Assembly (NCBI GenBank): GCA_964547485.1
Contig: CAZJNU010000024.1
Location: 1 to 32,443, forward strand
Source of the DNA: JACJWR01 sp964547485
GTDB lineage: Bacteria > Actinomycetota > Actinomycetes > S36-B12 > UBA10799
DNA length: 32,443 nucleotides
Direction of reading: 5' to 3'
The translations under genes were made by a program, and so were the position numbers. Below, piece by piece: positions 6,834 to 15,522 of this stretch. A model generated the notes under the pieces. It did no database searches. It was not told the DNA's origin and saw only the letters and a list, made by a program, of their open reading frames with translations. Each line of letters opens with the position of its first letter. Within the stretch, counting starts at the first letter, position 1.

Positions 6834-8218
6834 TCACGTTGTCGTTGGCCGAGGTGGCGATGATCACCGGTGGGCGGCTGCGAGGACCGGCGGAGGTCCA
6901 GGTGACCGGGATCACCACGGACTCGCGGACTGTCGCACCCGGTGACCTGTTCGTAGCGATCTCGGGGGAGCACCACGACGGTCACGACCATGGTCGAGCG
7001 GCGGTCGAGGCCGGTGCGGGCGCTGTGCTTGCCGAGCGGGAGTTGGACGTGCCGACCGTGGTGGTCGCCGACGCGACGGAGGCTGTCGGCAGACTGGCGC
7101 GGGCGGTCCTCGACAGATTGCCAGAGCTGACAGTTGTGGCGATCACCGGTTCGAGCGGCAAAACCTCCTGCAAGGACATGCTTGCCCAAGTGCTGGCTGG
7201 ATACGGACCGACGGTGGCGCCGGCCGGATCAGCCAACAACGAGCTCGGGTTGCCGCTGACAGTTCTACAGGCGGACGAATCCAGCCGGTTCCTGGTGCTG
7301 GAGATGGGTGCCCGTGGGCTTGGCCACATCGCCTACCTCTGTCAGATCGCGCCGCCGGACGTGGCGGTTGTGCTCAACGTCGGATCGGCCCATGTCGGGC
7401 AGTATCGGGATCAGTCCGAGATCGCACTGGCGAAGTCGGAGATTGTCGCCGCCCTCTCCACCGGTGGTACCGCTGTCCTGAACGCAGATGACCCGGTGAC
7501 GGCCGCGATGGCTGCCACGGCCGCTGATGTCGGCGCCCGAGTGTCCACGTTCGGAGAATCAGCCGCGGCCGACACTCGAATCTCGAACGTCACGTTGGAT
7601 GCGCTGGCCCGCCCGAACTTCCGACTGACCTCCGGCGGTCAGCAGGCCGATCTCGGGCTGCAGTTCCCAGGCGAACACTCGGCGATCAACGCCGCCGCGG
7701 CGGCCGCCGCTGCCCTCGCGGTTGGGATGCCGCTGGACTTTGTCGCGGCCCAGCTGACTGTGGCCGAGCCGCGCAGTCGCTGGCGAATGGAGATCGCCCG
7801 CAGCCCGGCAGGTGTGACGGTGGTGAATGACGCCTACAACGCCAACCCTGAGTCGATGCGAGCAGCTCTGAAGGCTTTGGCTGCGATGGACTGTGCAGGA
7901 ACCCGGTGGGCCGTGCTGGGTGAGATGCTGGAGCTCGGCGACGGTTCCCTTGACGAGCACGACCGGTTGGGACGACTCGCGGTCAGGCTGGACATCGCCC
8001 GGCTGCTGGCAGTAGGTGAAGGAGCCCGACCCATTCACATGGGAGCAGCCCATGAGGGTTCCTGGGGTGAGGAGTCAGCCTGGGTGCCGGACGTCGACAG
8101 CGCGATCGGTCTACTCGCCGAACAGCTGCGTCCCGGCGATGTTGTGCTCGTGAAGGCCTCCAGGGCTGGCGGCCTGGAGCGGATCGCTGAGGCCGTCTTG
8201 GTGGGCGGTGACCGGTAG
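6830..8218 (+). CDS. murF: UDP-MurNAc-pentapeptide synthetase MurF
   Basis: MurF is the ATP-dependent ligase that joins D-Ala-D-Ala to the UDP-MurNAc-tripeptide, the last cytoplasmic stem-peptide step. It shows GITTDSRTVAPGDLFVAISGE in the N-terminal domain, the P-loop ITGSSGKTSCKD (K111), ANNELGLPLTVLQ, LEMGARGLGHI, and VVNDAYNANPESM in the central and C-terminal domains, all typical of MurF. The 462-residue length fits. It overlaps murE by 4 bp, and its TAG shares one base with the mraY GTG. No ddl gene is present in the window, so D-Ala-D-Ala must be made by an enzyme encoded elsewhere. Confidence 0.97.
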   Translation: MITLSLAEVAMITGGRLRGPAEVQVTGITTDSRTVAPGDLFVAISGEHHDGHDHGRAAVEAGAGAVLAERELDVPTVVVADATEAVGRLARAVLDRLPELTVVAITGSSGKTSCKDMLAQVLAGYGPTVAPAGSANNELGLPLTVLQADESSRFLVLEMGARGLGHIAYLCQIAPPDVAVVLNVGSAHVGQYRDQSEIALAKSEIVAALSTGGTAVLNADDPVTAAMAATAADVGARVSTFGESAAADTRISNVTLDALARPNFRLTSGGQQADLGLQFPGEHSAINAAAAAAAALAVGMPLDFVAAQLTVAEPRSRWRMEIARSPAGVTVVNDAYNANPESMRAALKALAAMDCAGTRWAVLGEMLELGDGSLDEHDRLGRLAVRLDIARLLAVGEGARPIHMGAAHEGSWGEESAWVPDVDSAIGLLAEQLRPGDVVLVKASRAGGLERIAEAVLVGGDR

Positions 8219-9285
8219 TGGTCCAAGTCATCATGGCGGCGGGGCTGGCGCTGCTGGTCGGTCTGTTCGGCACCCCCTACCTGATCCGGATTCTGCGCAA
8301 GCACGGCTACTCCCAAGCCATTCGGGTATCCACCGACGACATCAACTACCCGGAGCACCAGGGGAAGAAGGGCACCCCGTCGATGGGGGGGCTGGCAATC
8401 CTGATCGGGGTGGTGCTGGGCTACGCCATCGCCCATCTCGTCGCCTGGCGGCCGCCGACGGTCTCCGGTCTGCTGGCGCTCTACCTGGCCGTAGGTCTGG
8501 GCATGGTCGGAATGGCCGACGACTACCTGAAGATCTTCAAACAACGCAGCACCGGAGTGCGAGCACGAACCAAACTCCTCGGGCAGGCTTTCATCGGCTT
8601 GTCATTCGCGGTGCTGGCGCTGCAGTTTCCGGACGAGTACGGTCGGACGCCAGCATCGGACGCAATCTCCTTCATCAGGGATACGCCGATCCTGTTACCG
8701 ACAGTGCTGGCGATCATCTGGCTGTGGCTGCTGGTCACCGCCACCACGAATGCGGTCAACCTGACCGATGGTCTCGACGGGTTGGCCGCCGGTAGCGCGA
8801 TCGCGACGTTTGGTGCATTCGCTCTGCTGGGCGTGTGGCAGTACGGCCAGAACTGCTCGTTCTCCCGATTCACCCGCTGTTATGAGGTGCGCGACCCGCT
8901 CGATCTGGCGGTTTTCGCCGCGGCCTTCGCGGGGGCCTGTCTGGGATTCCTCTGGTGGAATACCTCGCCGGCACAGATATTTATGGGCGACACCGGGTCG
9001 CTGGCGATCGGCGGTGCGATCGCCGCGTTGGCCATCATGACCCGAACCGAGTTGCTGCTCATCTTCCTTGGGGGGATCTTCCTGCTCACCACGGTGTCGG
9101 TGATCCTGCAGGTCGGCTCGTTCAAGTTCACCGGCAAACGGGTGTTTCGGATGGCGCCGCTGCATCACCACTTTGAGCTCAAGGGCTGGGGCGAGATCAC
9201 CATTGTCGTTCGGTTCTGGATCATGCAGTGCCTCTTCGTGGGCACTGGGATCGCCCTGTTCTACGCCGAGTGGGTGCGGACGTGA
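8218..9285 (+). CDS. mraY: Phospho-MurNAc-pentapeptide transferase MraY
   Basis: MraY is the polytopic enzyme that transfers phospho-MurNAc-pentapeptide to undecaprenyl phosphate to make lipid I. The sequence is hydrophobic with about ten membrane segments. It carries GTPSMGGLAI, the catalytic/metal motif MADDYLK (D101, D102), NLTDGLDGLAAG (D184, D187), FMGDTGSLAIGG and the cytoplasmic PLHHHFE motif. The 355-residue length is standard. The GTG start at 8218 shares its first base with the murF stop, and its own TGA overlaps the murD GTG (GTGA, 9282-9285), suggesting translational coupling on both sides. Confidence 0.97.
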   Translation: MVQVIMAAGLALLVGLFGTPYLIRILRKHGYSQAIRVSTDDINYPEHQGKKGTPSMGGLAILIGVVLGYAIAHLVAWRPPTVSGLLALYLAVGLGMVGMADDYLKIFKQRSTGVRARTKLLGQAFIGLSFAVLALQFPDEYGRTPASDAISFIRDTPILLPTVLAIIWLWLLVTATTNAVNLTDGLDGLAAGSAIATFGAFALLGVWQYGQNCSFSRFTRCYEVRDPLDLAVFAAAFAGACLGFLWWNTSPAQIFMGDTGSLAIGGAIAALAIMTRTELLLIFLGGIFLLTTVSVILQVGSFKFTGKRVFRMAPLHHHFELKGWGEITIVVRFWIMQCLFVGTGIALFYAEWVRT

Positions 9286-10700
9286 ACGCTCCGGGCGGAC
9301 CGCCCCCGCAGGAGCTGCGAGTGGTGATCGCCGGTCTCGGACTCGCCGGCTTCTCTGGCGCCGACGCCCTACTCCGGCGCGGTGGACAGGTGAGCGTGGT
9401 GGACGACAGCGACGGCGCCAAGCAGGCCGAACGTGGTCGGGTGCTGGAGTTGCTGGGCGCGGACGTCCGCCTCGGGGGCGCGGCGCAGCTGCCGGTTGGG
9501 GACGTGTTGGTGGTCTCGACCGGAATCCCGTTGGACTCTCACTGGATCTCGGCAGCCCGGGAACGGGGGATGGCAGTCTGGGGTGAGTTCGAGCTTGCCT
9601 GGCGACTACGACCGGCGGTGAATCCGGCGCCGTGGCTTTACGTCACAGGAACCAACGGCAAGACGACGACCACCCTGATGCTTGCGTCGATGCTGACTGC
9701 CGCCGGCCTGCGGGCGACCGCCGTCGGCAATATCGGAGTCAGCCTGATCGACGCCGTTGTCGCGGAGCAGCCGTACCAGGTGTTGGCCGTCGAAGTCGGG
9801 GCACCGCATCTTCCGTTCGTCTCCTCGGTGTCGCCACAGGCCGCAGTCTGCCTCAACGTCGCCCCGGACCATGTCGACTATTTCGGCTCCTACGACAGTT
9901 ATGTCGCCGCAAAGGCGAGCGCCTACCAACGCACCGAGGTGGCGTGCGTCTACAACGTCGACGAACCGGTGACTGAGCAGCTGGTGCGGCAGGCGGAGGT
10001 CCAACCTGGCTGCCTGGCGGTGGGCTTCACGCTCGGGATACCCGCCCCGGGGATGCTCGGGGTCGTCGACGATCTGTTGGTGGACCGGGCCTTCATCACC
10101 AATAGGACCTCTCACGCCCAAGAGCTGGCAAAGGTGTCCGATGTTGCACCGCAGGCCCCGCACCAGGTCGGCAACGCGTTGGCGGCGGCCGCCCTGGCCC
10201 GGGCCCACGGCGTGCCACCGTGGGCGGTGCGGCGGGGGTTGCGGTCGTTCACACCTGCCGCCCATCGGATCACCGACGTCGGTGTGGTGGCCGGCGTCAG
10301 CTACGTGGATGATTCGAAGGCGACCAATTGGCATGCCGCGCTGACCTCGTTGCGAGCCTATGAATCCGTGGTGTGGGTCGCGGGCGGGCAGGGCAAGGGT
10401 CAGAATTTCGACGAACTCGTGATTGCCACCAGGGACCGGATCCGGGCGGCAGTGCTGTTGGGGGTCGATCGGGCAGATATCCGGCAAGCGCTTGCGCGAC
10501 ACGCCCCCGAGGTACCGGTGGTCGAGGTCGATTCATCGGACACTGATGCGATGACGCTCGTGGTGGCCGCTGCTGCGGAGTTGGCGCAGCCAGGCGACAC
10601 GGTGCTACTCGCTCCCGGCTGCGCGTCTCGGGACATGTACGTCGACTTTGCCGAACGGGGCGATTCCTTCGCCACCGCGGTGGCTGCGTTGGAGGGCTAG
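9282..10700 (+). CDS. murD: UDP-MurNAc-L-alanine--D-glutamate ligase MurD
   Basis: MurD adds D-Glu to UDP-MurNAc-L-Ala. The N-terminal nucleotide-like fold begins RVVIAGLGLAGFSGADALLRRG. The P-loop is VTGTNGKTTTTLML (K127), then LNVAPDHVDYFGS and the late VAGGQGKGQNF and LLAPGCASRDMY blocks (usually LLSPACASFDMF). I place the start at GTG 9282, giving 472 residues and a 4-bp overlap with mraY. The frame stays open upstream to 9228, but those 18 codons lie wholly inside mraY and lack MurD similarity. The gene ends 3 bp before ftsW. Confidence 0.95.
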   Translation: MNAPGGPPPQELRVVIAGLGLAGFSGADALLRRGGQVSVVDDSDGAKQAERGRVLELLGADVRLGGAAQLPVGDVLVVSTGIPLDSHWISAARERGMAVWGEFELAWRLRPAVNPAPWLYVTGTNGKTTTTLMLASMLTAAGLRATAVGNIGVSLIDAVVAEQPYQVLAVEVGAPHLPFVSSVSPQAAVCLNVAPDHVDYFGSYDSYVAAKASAYQRTEVACVYNVDEPVTEQLVRQAEVQPGCLAVGFTLGIPAPGMLGVVDDLLVDRAFITNRTSHAQELAKVSDVAPQAPHQVGNALAAAALARAHGVPPWAVRRGLRSFTPAAHRITDVGVVAGVSYVDDSKATNWHAALTSLRAYESVVWVAGGQGKGQNFDELVIATRDRIRAAVLLGVDRADIRQALARHAPEVPVVEVDSSDTDAMTLVVAAAAELAQPGDTVLLAPGCASRDMYVDFAERGDSFATAVAALEG

Positions 10701-10703
10701 TCC

Positions 10704-11981
10704 GTGTCCCACCCGCACTCGAGCCGACATCCAGCCGGGCACCGGTTGTCCTTCTTCGATCATCCGCTGGCGGACTACACCCTGCTGCTGGCCGCGACGC
10801 TGGCGCTGCTGGGGCTGGGGTTGGCGATGGTGCTGAGCGCTTCCAGCGTCGAATCCTTCGCCAAGGGCGGGTCGAGTTTCAGCCAATTCGAAAAGCAGGC
10901 GATGTTCGCCGCGCTGGGACTGCCGCTGATGTTGTGGTTGTCGCGTCGTCCGGTTGCCTTTTTCTACCGGATCGCCCCGCTGGCGTTGGCGGCCGCTTTC
11001 CTGCTACTGGTGATTGTGCTCATCCCGGGTATCGGGATCAACGTCAACGGACAGCAGAACTGGATCGGGCTGCCCGGCGGGTTCAGTCTGCAACCCAGCG
11101 AGATCGGCAAACTCGCGCTGATCCTGTGGTGCGCCCGAATCCTGACTCAGCGGCAGGACCGACTCGACGACTGGAAGGAACTGACACTGCCGATGTTGCC
11201 GGTGGCAATGTTGATGGTGTTTCTGGTGCTGATGGAGGGCGATGTCGGCACCGCCTTGGTCTTCATGCCGATCATTGCCATGATGCTGCTGATCGCAGGT
11301 GTCCCGCTTCGTCTGTTCGGTGTGCTCGGCGGTTTCGCCCTGGCCGTTATCGTGTTCATGTCGCTGACCGAGGGCTACCGGATGCAGCGATTCCAGACCT
11401 GGCTGGATCCGGAGAGTGATCCGACCGGCGCCGGTTGGCAGATCATCCATGGACAGATGGCGCTCGCGACGGGTGGCTGGTGGGGGGTCGGTCTCGGTGC
11501 CAGTCGGGAGAAGTGGGGCGCATTGCCGGAAGCCCACAATGACTTCATCTTCGCCATCATCGGCGAGGAACTTGGACTGATGGGGACGCTGTCGGTACTG
11601 GGACTGTTCGGCCTGATCGGATTGGTCGCTGTGCGAATCGCTCGCCGGACCGACGAACTCTTCGTGCGGCTTGTCACGATGGGCATCGTCGCCTGGATCG
11701 TGACACAGGCCGTCATCAATATCGGGGCGGTGATCGGGGCTCTGCCCATCACCGGTGTGCCGTTGCCGCTGGTGTCCTACGGGGGCTCGTCGCTGGTGTT
11801 GGTGCTGTGCGCGCTTGGGGTCCTGCTCGCGTTCGCACGTCAGCAACCTGCTGCCGCAGCGCTGCTGCGGCAGCGTCGGGTCAACTCTCGGCGCACCAAG
11901 CGGCGCCGCAACCGCGCGGATTCGTCGGCCGGGGCCAACAGCGCTGCTGGCGCGGGTACCGCTGTCGTGCGGCGGGGCTGA
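10704..11981 (+). CDS. ftsW: Septal peptidoglycan polymerase FtsW (SEDS family)
   Basis: FtsW is the SEDS glycosyltransferase that polymerises lipid II at the septum as a pair with FtsI. The 425-residue protein has about ten membrane segments and the family blocks LSASSVESF, SLQPSEIGKLALILW, DVGTALVF, HNDFIFAIIGEELGLMG and ITGVPLPLVSYGGSSLV. The C-terminal tail (from about RQRRVNSRRTKRRRN) is strongly basic and then Ala/Gly-rich. Such a cytoplasmic tail could contact FtsZ, as reported for mycobacterial FtsW, but that is inference. GTG 10704 lies 3 bp after murD, and murG follows after 7 bp. Confidence 0.96.
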   Translation: MSHPHSSRHPAGHRLSFFDHPLADYTLLLAATLALLGLGLAMVLSASSVESFAKGGSSFSQFEKQAMFAALGLPLMLWLSRRPVAFFYRIAPLALAAAFLLLVIVLIPGIGINVNGQQNWIGLPGGFSLQPSEIGKLALILWCARILTQRQDRLDDWKELTLPMLPVAMLMVFLVLMEGDVGTALVFMPIIAMMLLIAGVPLRLFGVLGGFALAVIVFMSLTEGYRMQRFQTWLDPESDPTGAGWQIIHGQMALATGGWWGVGLGASREKWGALPEAHNDFIFAIIGEELGLMGTLSVLGLFGLIGLVAVRIARRTDELFVRLVTMGIVAWIVTQAVINIGAVIGALPITGVPLPLVSYGGSSLVLVLCALGVLLAFARQQPAAAALLRQRRVNSRRTKRRRNRADSSAGANSAAGAGTAVVRRG

Positions 11982-11988
11982 TCCACGG

Positions 11989-13071
11989 ATGCGCGTGATC
12001 GTCGCCGGTGGTGGGACCGCCGGTCATATCGAGCCCGCCCTGAACACTGCCGATGCATTGCTCGCGATGGATCCGAGCACGCAGGTGCTCGCGTTGGGCA
12101 CCCCGAAGGGGTTGGAGTCAGAACTCGTTCCGAGTCGTGGTTATGAGTTGGCGCTGGTGCCCGCAGTACCGTTCCCGCGGCGGCCGGGAAGGGCACTGCT
12201 GTCGTTGCCGACGAGGTTGCGGAAGGCAGTCCACGCGGCTCGGGGGATCATCGACGAGTTCCAGGCCGACGTCGTCGTCGGCTTCGGTGGCTACGCGGCA
12301 CTACCGGCCTACCTGGCCGCTCGTGGCCGAGTGCCGATCGTCGTCCATGAAGCGAACGCGAAGGCGGGCCTGGCCAATCGGGTGGGGGCTCGATTCACGA
12401 GTTTTCGCGCGGAGACCCACGCCGGGTCGCTGCCTGCGGCCGTGCGGATCGGCCTGCCGCTGAGGCGAGCGATCGTCGATCTCGACCGGGAGCCGGCGCG
12501 ACCGGGGGCGCGGGCAATGTTTGGGCTAGACCCGGATCGGCCGGTGTTGTTGGTCTTCGGAGGCTCCCAAGGTGCCCGCCGAATCAATGACGCGATCGTG
12601 GGTGCGGCCGGCGCGATAGTGGCGTCCGGAGCGAGCGTGCTGCACGCGGTCGGCGGGAAGAACGCCGATCAACGCCCACCCGCGGACCTACCTCAATACG
12701 TCACCGTCGACTACCTCGATCGGATGGACCTGGCCTATGCCGTAGCCGATCTGGCCGTCTGCCGGGCGGGCGCGATGACGGTGGCAGAATTGAGTGCGGT
12801 GGGATTGCCGGCGGTGTACGTGCCGCTGCCGATCGGCAATGGCGAGCAACGTCGAAATGCCGCCGAGGTGGTGGCGGCGGGCGGTGGCCTGTTGGTGGCA
12901 GACGAGGACATGACCGCGGCGTCGGCGGGGCAGTTGTTGCCGGACCTGCTAGGCGACCCTGTCCGACTGCGGACGATGGGGAAATGCGCCGCCAGCCAGG
13001 GGGATCCCGGCGCCGCCGGCAGGTTGGCGACAATGGTGACGCAGGCTGCTGCGACGAGAGGAATCCGATGA
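11989..13071 (+). CDS. murG: UDP-GlcNAc:lipid I GlcNAc transferase MurG
   Basis: MurG is a peripheral membrane GT-B glycosyltransferase that adds GlcNAc to lipid I to form lipid II. It opens with MRVIVAGGGTAGHIEPAL, the lipid-I-side glycine loop. It continues with VVGFGGYAALPAYLAA, VVHEANAKAGLANRVG and the second-domain LVFGGSQGARRIND loop, then CRAGAMTVAELSAVGLPAVYVPLPI, which binds UDP-GlcNAc. I choose ATG 11989 (360 residues). The open frame upstream overlaps ftsW and encodes nothing MurG-like. The gene ends in a 4-bp ATGA overlap with murC. Confidence 0.96.
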   Translation: MRVIVAGGGTAGHIEPALNTADALLAMDPSTQVLALGTPKGLESELVPSRGYELALVPAVPFPRRPGRALLSLPTRLRKAVHAARGIIDEFQADVVVGFGGYAALPAYLAARGRVPIVVHEANAKAGLANRVGARFTSFRAETHAGSLPAAVRIGLPLRRAIVDLDREPARPGARAMFGLDPDRPVLLVFGGSQGARRINDAIVGAAGAIVASGASVLHAVGGKNADQRPPADLPQYVTVDYLDRMDLAYAVADLAVCRAGAMTVAELSAVGLPAVYVPLPIGNGEQRRNAAEVVAAGGGLLVADEDMTAASAGQLLPDLLGDPVRLRTMGKCAASQGDPGAAGRLATMVTQAAATRGIR

Positions 13072-14525
13072 TCGAGAATGACCCCGCCGCTACCGAGGCT
13101 GCGGCCCGAGCATCAGCCCAGGCGGCGCAGGCGTTCGTCACCGGACCCGTGCACTTCCTCGGCGTCGGCGGGTCCGGTATGTCCGGTATTGCCCGGATCC
13201 TGTTGTCCGAAGGGGTGGCGGTCAGCGGGAGCGACGCAAAGGATTCGAGGCGACTCACCGCGCTGCGCGCGCTTGGGGCCGATATCCATGTCGGCCACGC
13301 GACAGCCAACTTGGGGCAGGCGGCCGCGGTTGTCCGGTCCACAGCCATCAAGGAGGACAACCCCGAATTGCTCGAGGCTGTGGCCCGGGACCTGCCGGTG
13401 CTGCATCGCTCAGATGCTCTCGCGTTGGTGATGCGGGGTAGTCGAGGGGTAGCGGTGTCGGGGACTCACGGTAAGACAACCACCACGTCGATGCTCACGG
13501 TCGCGCTGCAGAACTGCGGCGCTGAACCCTCGTTCGCGATCGGTGGAGAGCTCCATGAGACCGGCGCCTACGCGCACCGCGGCTCAGGTGACGTATTCGT
13601 CAGCGAGGCCGACGAGAGTGACGGTTCGTTCCTGCGGCTCGGGGCGCTTGTCGGAGTCATCACCAATATCGAGCCAGACCACCTGAACTACTGGCAGACG
13701 TTCGAGGCGCTACGCGCAGCCTTCGTGACCTTCGCCCTCGACATCGGGGCCCGCGGAGGATTCGTGGTGGCCTGTATCGATGATCCGGTGACCAGGGAAA
13801 TCGTGGCAGAGGCCCGCGCGGCTGGGGTCGATGTCCGCACGTACGGTTTCGACCAGGATGCTGACTACCACGTGCAAGTCCACGACCGTTCGGGTACGGG
13901 CTGGACCTTCGATGTCGCGGTCCACGGGGTGCGCTCCCCTCGAATCACCTTGCAGGTGCCTGGCGCCCACAACGTGCTGAACGCAACTGCGGCGCTGACC
14001 GCCGCGATCGGTCTGGGGTTCTCCGACGTCGATGCGGCGGCGGGTTTGGAGGGGTTCTCCGGTACCCGTCGTCGATTCGACTTCAGGGGGGAGGCGGACG
14101 GGATCCGAGTCTTTGACGACTTCGCCCACCATCCGACCGAGGTCGCCGCGACCCTGCGCGCGGCCAGGGAGGTGGCAGGTGACGGCCGAGTGGTGATGGC
14201 CTTCCAGGCCCATCACTACTACCGGACCGCGATGTTCGTGTCGGAGTTCGGGGCGGCCATGGGGTTGGCCGATGAGGTGGTGGTGTTGGAGGTGTTCGCG
14301 CCCGGAGAGGAACCCATTCCCGGCGCCAGCGGACAGACGATGGCCGCAGAAGTTCCGCTGCCAGCCGCGCAGGTACTGTTCGAGCCGTCATCCGCGGCCG
14401 TACCCGCGGAGCTGGTGGCTCGCGCGGTCCCGGGCGACATCATCATGACGATCGGGCAGGGCGACGTGGCCTTGATGGCGCCGGCGGTGTTGGACCTGCT
14501 CCAGTTGCGGGAGGAGTCGCGATGA
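13068..14525 (+). CDS. murC: UDP-MurNAc--L-alanine ligase MurC
   Basis: MurC adds the first amino acid, L-Ala, to UDP-MurNAc. It carries the UDP-binding loop HFLGVGGSGMSGIARILL (near residue 30), the P-loop SGTHGKTTTTSML (K136), the EADESDGSF block, NIEPDHLNYW and DDFAHHPTEV, all characteristic of MurC. ATG 13068 overlaps the murG stop and gives 485 residues with a short Ala-rich lead. An upstream in-frame ATG at 12984 lies inside murG and is not needed. Its TGA overlaps the ftsQ ATG. Confidence 0.96.
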   Translation: MIENDPAATEAAARASAQAAQAFVTGPVHFLGVGGSGMSGIARILLSEGVAVSGSDAKDSRRLTALRALGADIHVGHATANLGQAAAVVRSTAIKEDNPELLEAVARDLPVLHRSDALALVMRGSRGVAVSGTHGKTTTTSMLTVALQNCGAEPSFAIGGELHETGAYAHRGSGDVFVSEADESDGSFLRLGALVGVITNIEPDHLNYWQTFEALRAAFVTFALDIGARGGFVVACIDDPVTREIVAEARAAGVDVRTYGFDQDADYHVQVHDRSGTGWTFDVAVHGVRSPRITLQVPGAHNVLNATAALTAAIGLGFSDVDAAAGLEGFSGTRRRFDFRGEADGIRVFDDFAHHPTEVAATLRAAREVAGDGRVVMAFQAHHYYRTAMFVSEFGAAMGLADEVVVLEVFAPGEEPIPGASGQTMAAEVPLPAAQVLFEPSSAAVPAELVARAVPGDIIMTIGQGDVALMAPAVLDLLQLREESR

Positions 14526-15466
14526 CTGCGTCCACGCTGCTGACCGAGCCGGAGACGGTCCCGCAGTCTCCACCCCCGAGCCGCCGCGGCCGCTTGGTTC
14601 GTCGGCTGCTGTGGGGCGCCGCAGCGGCAGTGTTGCTGCTGGTCGTGGCTGGCTGGGTGCTGTTCTTCTCGCCGTGGTTGGACCTGCGAACCGTCGCTGT
14701 TGAAGGGCGCGGACAAATACCCGAGTCTGCGATTCTGGCAGCGGCCGCCTTGTCCGACCGAACTCCGCTGGCGAGTCTGGACACAGGTGCCGCCGCAGGC
14801 CGGGTGGCCGACTTGCCAGCCGTTGCAGAGGTTCGGATCACTCGGAATTGGCCGAACGGTGTGACGATCGCAGTGACGCCTCGGACGCCGGTGGCATATG
14901 CCGCGACGCCGGAAGGTCCGGTTCTCGTCGACCGGGCGGGGGTTCGATACGAGCCGGTGCAGGAAGCGCCGGCCGACCTGCCGCAACTGCAGGCGTCGGA
15001 TGGGCAGCCAATGCAGGACGCGGTCGCCGTGGCCGCCACCCTGCAGTCGCCTCTGCGCGACCGCGTCTCGAGCGTGGTCGTGGCCAACGACCGGATCCGG
15101 TTGACCCTGCGAGGTGACGACGAGGAGTCCGACGGTCAGACCGAGGAAGACCAGACTGGCGACCGCCAGTCAACAGACGGCCAGTCAACCGATTTGGCTG
15201 GCACCGCGGGAGAGGTCGACGAGTCCGGCGGGTTGGTCTATTGGGGCACGGTGGAGGACTCCGAACTCAAGGCAAAGGTGCTCGCCGGGCTGCTGGCCGG
15301 CGGTGGCGACTACAAGTTCTTCGACGTCGCAACGCCGGGCTACCCCACCGCCGGGCCGAGCGTCCCCGACGCCACCGCCCGTGTGATGGGACTGCCGCAG
15401 GACAACGGTCAGACCACCTCCGGCTCGTCGGAGACAAGCGAAGCCAGTGCCGCCACGACGGGGTAG
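14522..15466 (+). CDS. ftsQ: Cell division protein FtsQ (POTRA domain)
   Basis: FtsQ is the bitopic scaffold that links early and late divisome proteins. It has a short basic cytoplasmic end (RRGRLVRR), one membrane helix (about 28-49), a POTRA domain (about 53-121, including LDLRTVAVEGRGQIP and VRITRNWPNGVTIAVTPR) and a beta domain. The beta domain is interrupted at about 199-236 by a Glu/Asp/Gln/Ser/Thr-rich insertion with a QSTD repeat, between IRLTLRGDD and LVYWGTVEDSELKAKVLAGLL, which normally adjoin closely. The 314-residue length reflects this insertion. It overlaps murC by 4 bp and is the last gene before the reverse-strand oxidoreductase, so ftsZ must rely on its own promoter or on read-through. 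Confidence 0.93.
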   Translation: MTASTLLTEPETVPQSPPPSRRGRLVRRLLWGAAAAVLLLVVAGWVLFFSPWLDLRTVAVEGRGQIPESAILAAAALSDRTPLASLDTGAAAGRVADLPAVAEVRITRNWPNGVTIAVTPRTPVAYAATPEGPVLVDRAGVRYEPVQEAPADLPQLQASDGQPMQDAVAVAATLQSPLRDRVSSVVVANDRIRLTLRGDDEESDGQTEEDQTGDRQSTDGQSTDLAGTAGEVDESGGLVYWGTVEDSELKAKVLAGLLAGGGDYKFFDVATPGYPTAGPSVPDATARVMGLPQDNGQTTSGSSETSEASAATTG

Positions 15467-15522
15467 CGAACGGCGGCTGATTGCGCACGTCCTGTCGGAT
15501 CCGAGGTTCTGTCCTGCGCTGA

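Noticed and set aside
11755..11988. N-terminal extension of murG
   Set aside because: The open frame lies inside ftsW and encodes Cys/Arg-rich sequence with no MurG similarity. MRVIVAGGG at 11989 is the family start.
13710..14216. Long antisense frames inside dcw genes, for example opposite murC, ftsI and dnaE
   Set aside because: High GC keeps antisense frames open. They mirror conserved genes, are Arg/His/Pro/Gln-rich and show no family motif.
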